Source: Pilaira anomala
Lineage: Eukaryota; Mucoromycota; Mucoromycetes; Mucorales; Mucoraceae
Direction of reading: 5' to 3'
DNA length: 64,000 nt
Assembly: GCA_025716855.1 (NCBI GenBank)
Contig: JAIXMQ010000043.1
Coordinates: 1 to 64,000 of the forward strand
The notes beneath the pieces were generated by a model that was given only the letters and a program-made list of their open reading frames with translations, was not told the DNA's origin and did not search any database. Positions 61,732 to 64,000 of the stretch are shown one piece after another. Numbering within the stretch: the stretch's first letter is position 1; each line of letters starts with the position of its first letter. The position numbers were made by a program, and so were the translations under genes.

Positions 61732-62607
61732 CTATAGACAATTTCTTACCCAATCCACTACTGTATTTCGTTTTTTATCATGTTTTTTATTTAACAAGAT
61801 GAGTTGATTTAATGGGATGATCAAATGAGTTGGTGATAAATGATATTCATCTCCTTGTTTTTGAGTAATTTGATAGGCGAAGCGCCAAAAGGCTGATGTC
61901 TTTGATTTTGAGGCGTTGTGTATCACATGAAGAATATGGAGACCTTCTTTTTTGGTACTGATTTTACGGTTTACTTTTCCACCATTGGTCGTGTCACCTT
62001 CCACTGGTTCTTTGGTCATTTGCGTAGCAACAACAGCAGCATCTTCTTTACTATTAAAAGATGCGCAGTCATCGTCCACAATGGCTGTTGGATCTGATAA
62101 TTGCTGTAAACAGTATGTATCTTTAATAGTAATGGTTCGAATTAATGGTGAAGCTCGACTGTTATAATATCTTCTAGATCTTTTATTTGTACAGGACATG
62201 GAAACATTTAAGGTTGCTGAATCAAATCTATCTAGTTGAAATCGACTGGTAACTCGATTCTTTCCCTCTTGGTCTATTTGTAATGAGACTTGTAATGAAG
62301 GTAATCTATACTGGTTCAATACATGCAATGCTAAATGCTTCATACGAGGAGACAATTCCAAGATGTTTCCCAATGTAGATAAATCTATCACTGGCTGCGA
62401 TAGAATATGGATGATGATTTCGTTTGGTAATTGGTCAAATGAAGAGTGATTTGGCTGCTCATTTGAGATAATTGCATACTGATTTTTAACAAAAAGATGA
62501 TTGAATGAGATAAGTGGTTTAGTCATTGTTTCCATTGAGAAATAAAATGGCAAGAGAGAAAAGAAAGAAGGATGAATTGAAACATTGAGTTTTTTTTCTG
62601 TACCCAT
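61732..62607 (-). CDS. F-box-like protein of unknown function
   Basis: One uninterrupted frame ends with TAG at 61734-61732. The first in-frame ATG after upstream T-run noise is at 62607 (MGTEKK). A second at 62535 (METMTKP) is equally plausible as the start. An F-box-like segment follows: FDQLPNEIIIHILSQPVIDL with STLGNILELSPRMKHLALHV, the LPxEI/L pattern that binds Skp1 in SCF ubiquitin ligases. The rest (LQVSLQIDQEGKNRVTSRFQ, IRTITIKDTYCLQQL, GLHILHVIHNASKS) has beta-rich character and may be the substrate-binding part, but I cannot name a domain. Proteins of this design are common in Mucorales. The substrate is unknown. Confidence 0.65.
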   Translation of the reverse strand: MGTEKKLNVSIHPSFFSLLPFYFSMETMTKPLISFNHLFVKNQYAIISNEQPNHSSFDQLPNEIIIHILSQPVIDLSTLGNILELSPRMKHLALHVLNQYRLPSLQVSLQIDQEGKNRVTSRFQLDRFDSATLNVSMSCTNKRSRRYYNSRASPLIRTITIKDTYCLQQLSDPTAIVDDDCASFNSKEDAAVVATQMTKEPVEGDTTNGGKVNRKISTKKEGLHILHVIHNASKSKTSAFWRFAYQITQKQGDEYHLSPTHLIIPLNQLILLNKKHDKKRNTVVDWVRNCL

Positions 62608-64000
62608 TTTAAGTAGCGTTTGTGTAATACTCACAGAAAAAAAAAAAAAAAAAAAAACGAGTGTGAATTTCAAGAAAGAAAAAGAAAGGGATTTTATAAA
62701 GGAAACTCTTTTTTTTTTTTTTTTTATTAGACTTTATAGATATTTTCCGATTTCTGTCATTAAATCAATTTAGCTTATATTTTATATTAAAATAATTACA
62801 AATATGGAAAATATCACTTTTTTGATTTACATAAAAATCTAATTAGTTTTAAAGGAGAACCTTCAATTTACAATATTGAAGCTGGGCAACGATAGTTTAT
62901 GACGTATTAAGTTTATTGGACTCCTATATCTTATAAATAACAGTAAGAGCCTAAAAGAAAGAAAATCCCGGAAATGTTGTCTTTAGTAAAAAAAAAAAAA
63001 AAAAAAAAAAAATAAGCTTTTTTTTACATGTCATGTTTAAATTTTTTTTTTTTCAGGATTTAAACATGACTTGTACATACAGTGCTTACGGTTTCCATTC
63101 GCAGGAGTCTATGTAGCTCATCTAAAAGTTCTTTTAAATACTCAAGATAGTGCCCGATTCTGGTTCTTTACAATCTCCTGCAACATCCTTTTTTTTTTTT
63201 TTTTTTTTTTGCATTCGGGCAACTCGGACATTCATTAATTATGTACTACTTACGATTGCATTAAGAGCTTGATTGTCCTATGATCTGTTCAAGTTATAAG
63301 AACGTTTTTATTACAAAGAAGAAAATGATTCACTTTTGTTGACTGAATTGGAGTCCATATTTGAGGAGCTGATTGACATTTAAGTAAGCAATCATATTTT
63401 ATTTCATATTTTTATATGTTTTAATACAATACTGTTTTGACAAATAAAAAAAAAAAAAATTTGTTCAAGTATGTACATTAAAATTTTATTAAAGTAATTA
63501 TGATAAGTCTTGTAATGTAAAATTTCTCAAAAGATCTTCTTTGGCTACTTCAATAGAACCTGTGTGCTCTTTTTTAAAGCTGTTTTATAACTTCATTTTG
63601 TTCTTGACATACATTCTATATAGTGCAATGTTATTTTAGAAAAAAGTTTTAACAATCAATAGAGCCATTCTCACAAAAAGGACTAAGCCGTACAAATTTC
63701 TGAAGATATGAATTTAGGTCTGAATATTGTGATGGTGTTGACGGTTGGGTTGAAATGCTAAAGCACTGTTTTTTTTTGTGTGCTAACGTTTTCCTCACCT
63801 TCACAAATGCATTCTATTTAATTACTTTAGTTTGTAACTTGAAACAAAAAAAAAAAGGTGTTATTCCATACCTGCCATATGATGATTTTTATCATAATAG
63901 TCTCCCAACTGTATCATAATAGTTGATACAGTTAGGACAAACATATCTATTTGTAAATAATCTGGCTGAAAATGGAGTTAGTATCAATAAATCCATAAGC
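62608..64000. other. Right-edge intergenic region
   Basis: No gene is supported. Two hairpins are visible. One pairs ACATGTCATGTTTAAAT (63026-63042) with ATTTAAACATGACTTGT (63058-63074). The other pairs AACTGTATCA (63907-63916) with TGATACAGTT shortly after. A short codon-like plus-strand fragment (LTELESIFEELIDI, near 63340-63382) ends in TAA and could be a gene scrap. Confidence 0.45.

Overview
This window looks like nuclear DNA from an early-diverging filamentous fungus, most likely Mucoromycota/Mucorales. It is strongly AT-rich, with very long A and T homopolymers. Genes are compact and intron-rich, with short GTAAGT...TAG introns, and chitin-wall biosynthesis genes are present. Relics of several eukaryotic DNA-transposon superfamilies occur, among them a Fanzor (eukaryotic TnpB-like) element. 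No prokaryotic operon, rRNA or tRNA was seen. All gene models are mine, built by joining reading frames across GT-AG junctions so that conserved domains stay in frame; no transcript evidence was available.

Layout. 1-2149: the start of a minus-strand gene running off the left edge, then a decayed C2H2 zinc-finger relic. 2150-8196 (plus): a RhoGEF (DH domain), an SFT2-type Golgi transport protein and a secreted/endomembrane GH18 protein (CHID1-like). 8349-15616 (minus): the APC/C cullin subunit APC2 and a class IV chitin synthase. 17509-19055 (minus): a secreted GDSL esterase. 22396-23352 (minus): a Rab11/Ypt31 GTPase. 25982-27813 (plus): a PAK/STE20-like kinase.

30380-39570 is the accessory part. 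It holds a CACTA/Tnp2-like relic, a 124-bp hairpin MITE, a Fanzor relic in a long inverted repeat with mariner-like TA-flanked ends, a Merlin/ISXO2 transposase relic, an orphan gene, a PIF/Harbinger relic with terminal inverted repeats and a second C2H2 zinc-finger relic. The conserved genes resume with a NUFIP-like zinc-finger protein (40004-41609, plus) and a division 1 chitin synthase (41821-44577, minus). A 5.6 kb gene desert follows, then NAP1 (50150-51779) and V-ATPase subunit c (52376-53360) on plus. The last genes are on minus: an ARMC8/Gid5-like armadillo protein, an Artemis/SNM1-like nuclease, an alpha/beta hydrolase and an F-box-like protein.

How the genes relate. There is no obvious gene cluster. 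Several genes serve polarised growth and wall delivery: the RhoGEF, PAK-like kinase, Rab11, SFT2, two chitin synthases and V-ATPase c. The link is thematic and does not show co-regulation. The most unusual part is 32.4-35.7 kb, where a decayed RNA-guided-nuclease relic lies next to an inverted, internally deleted copy of itself.
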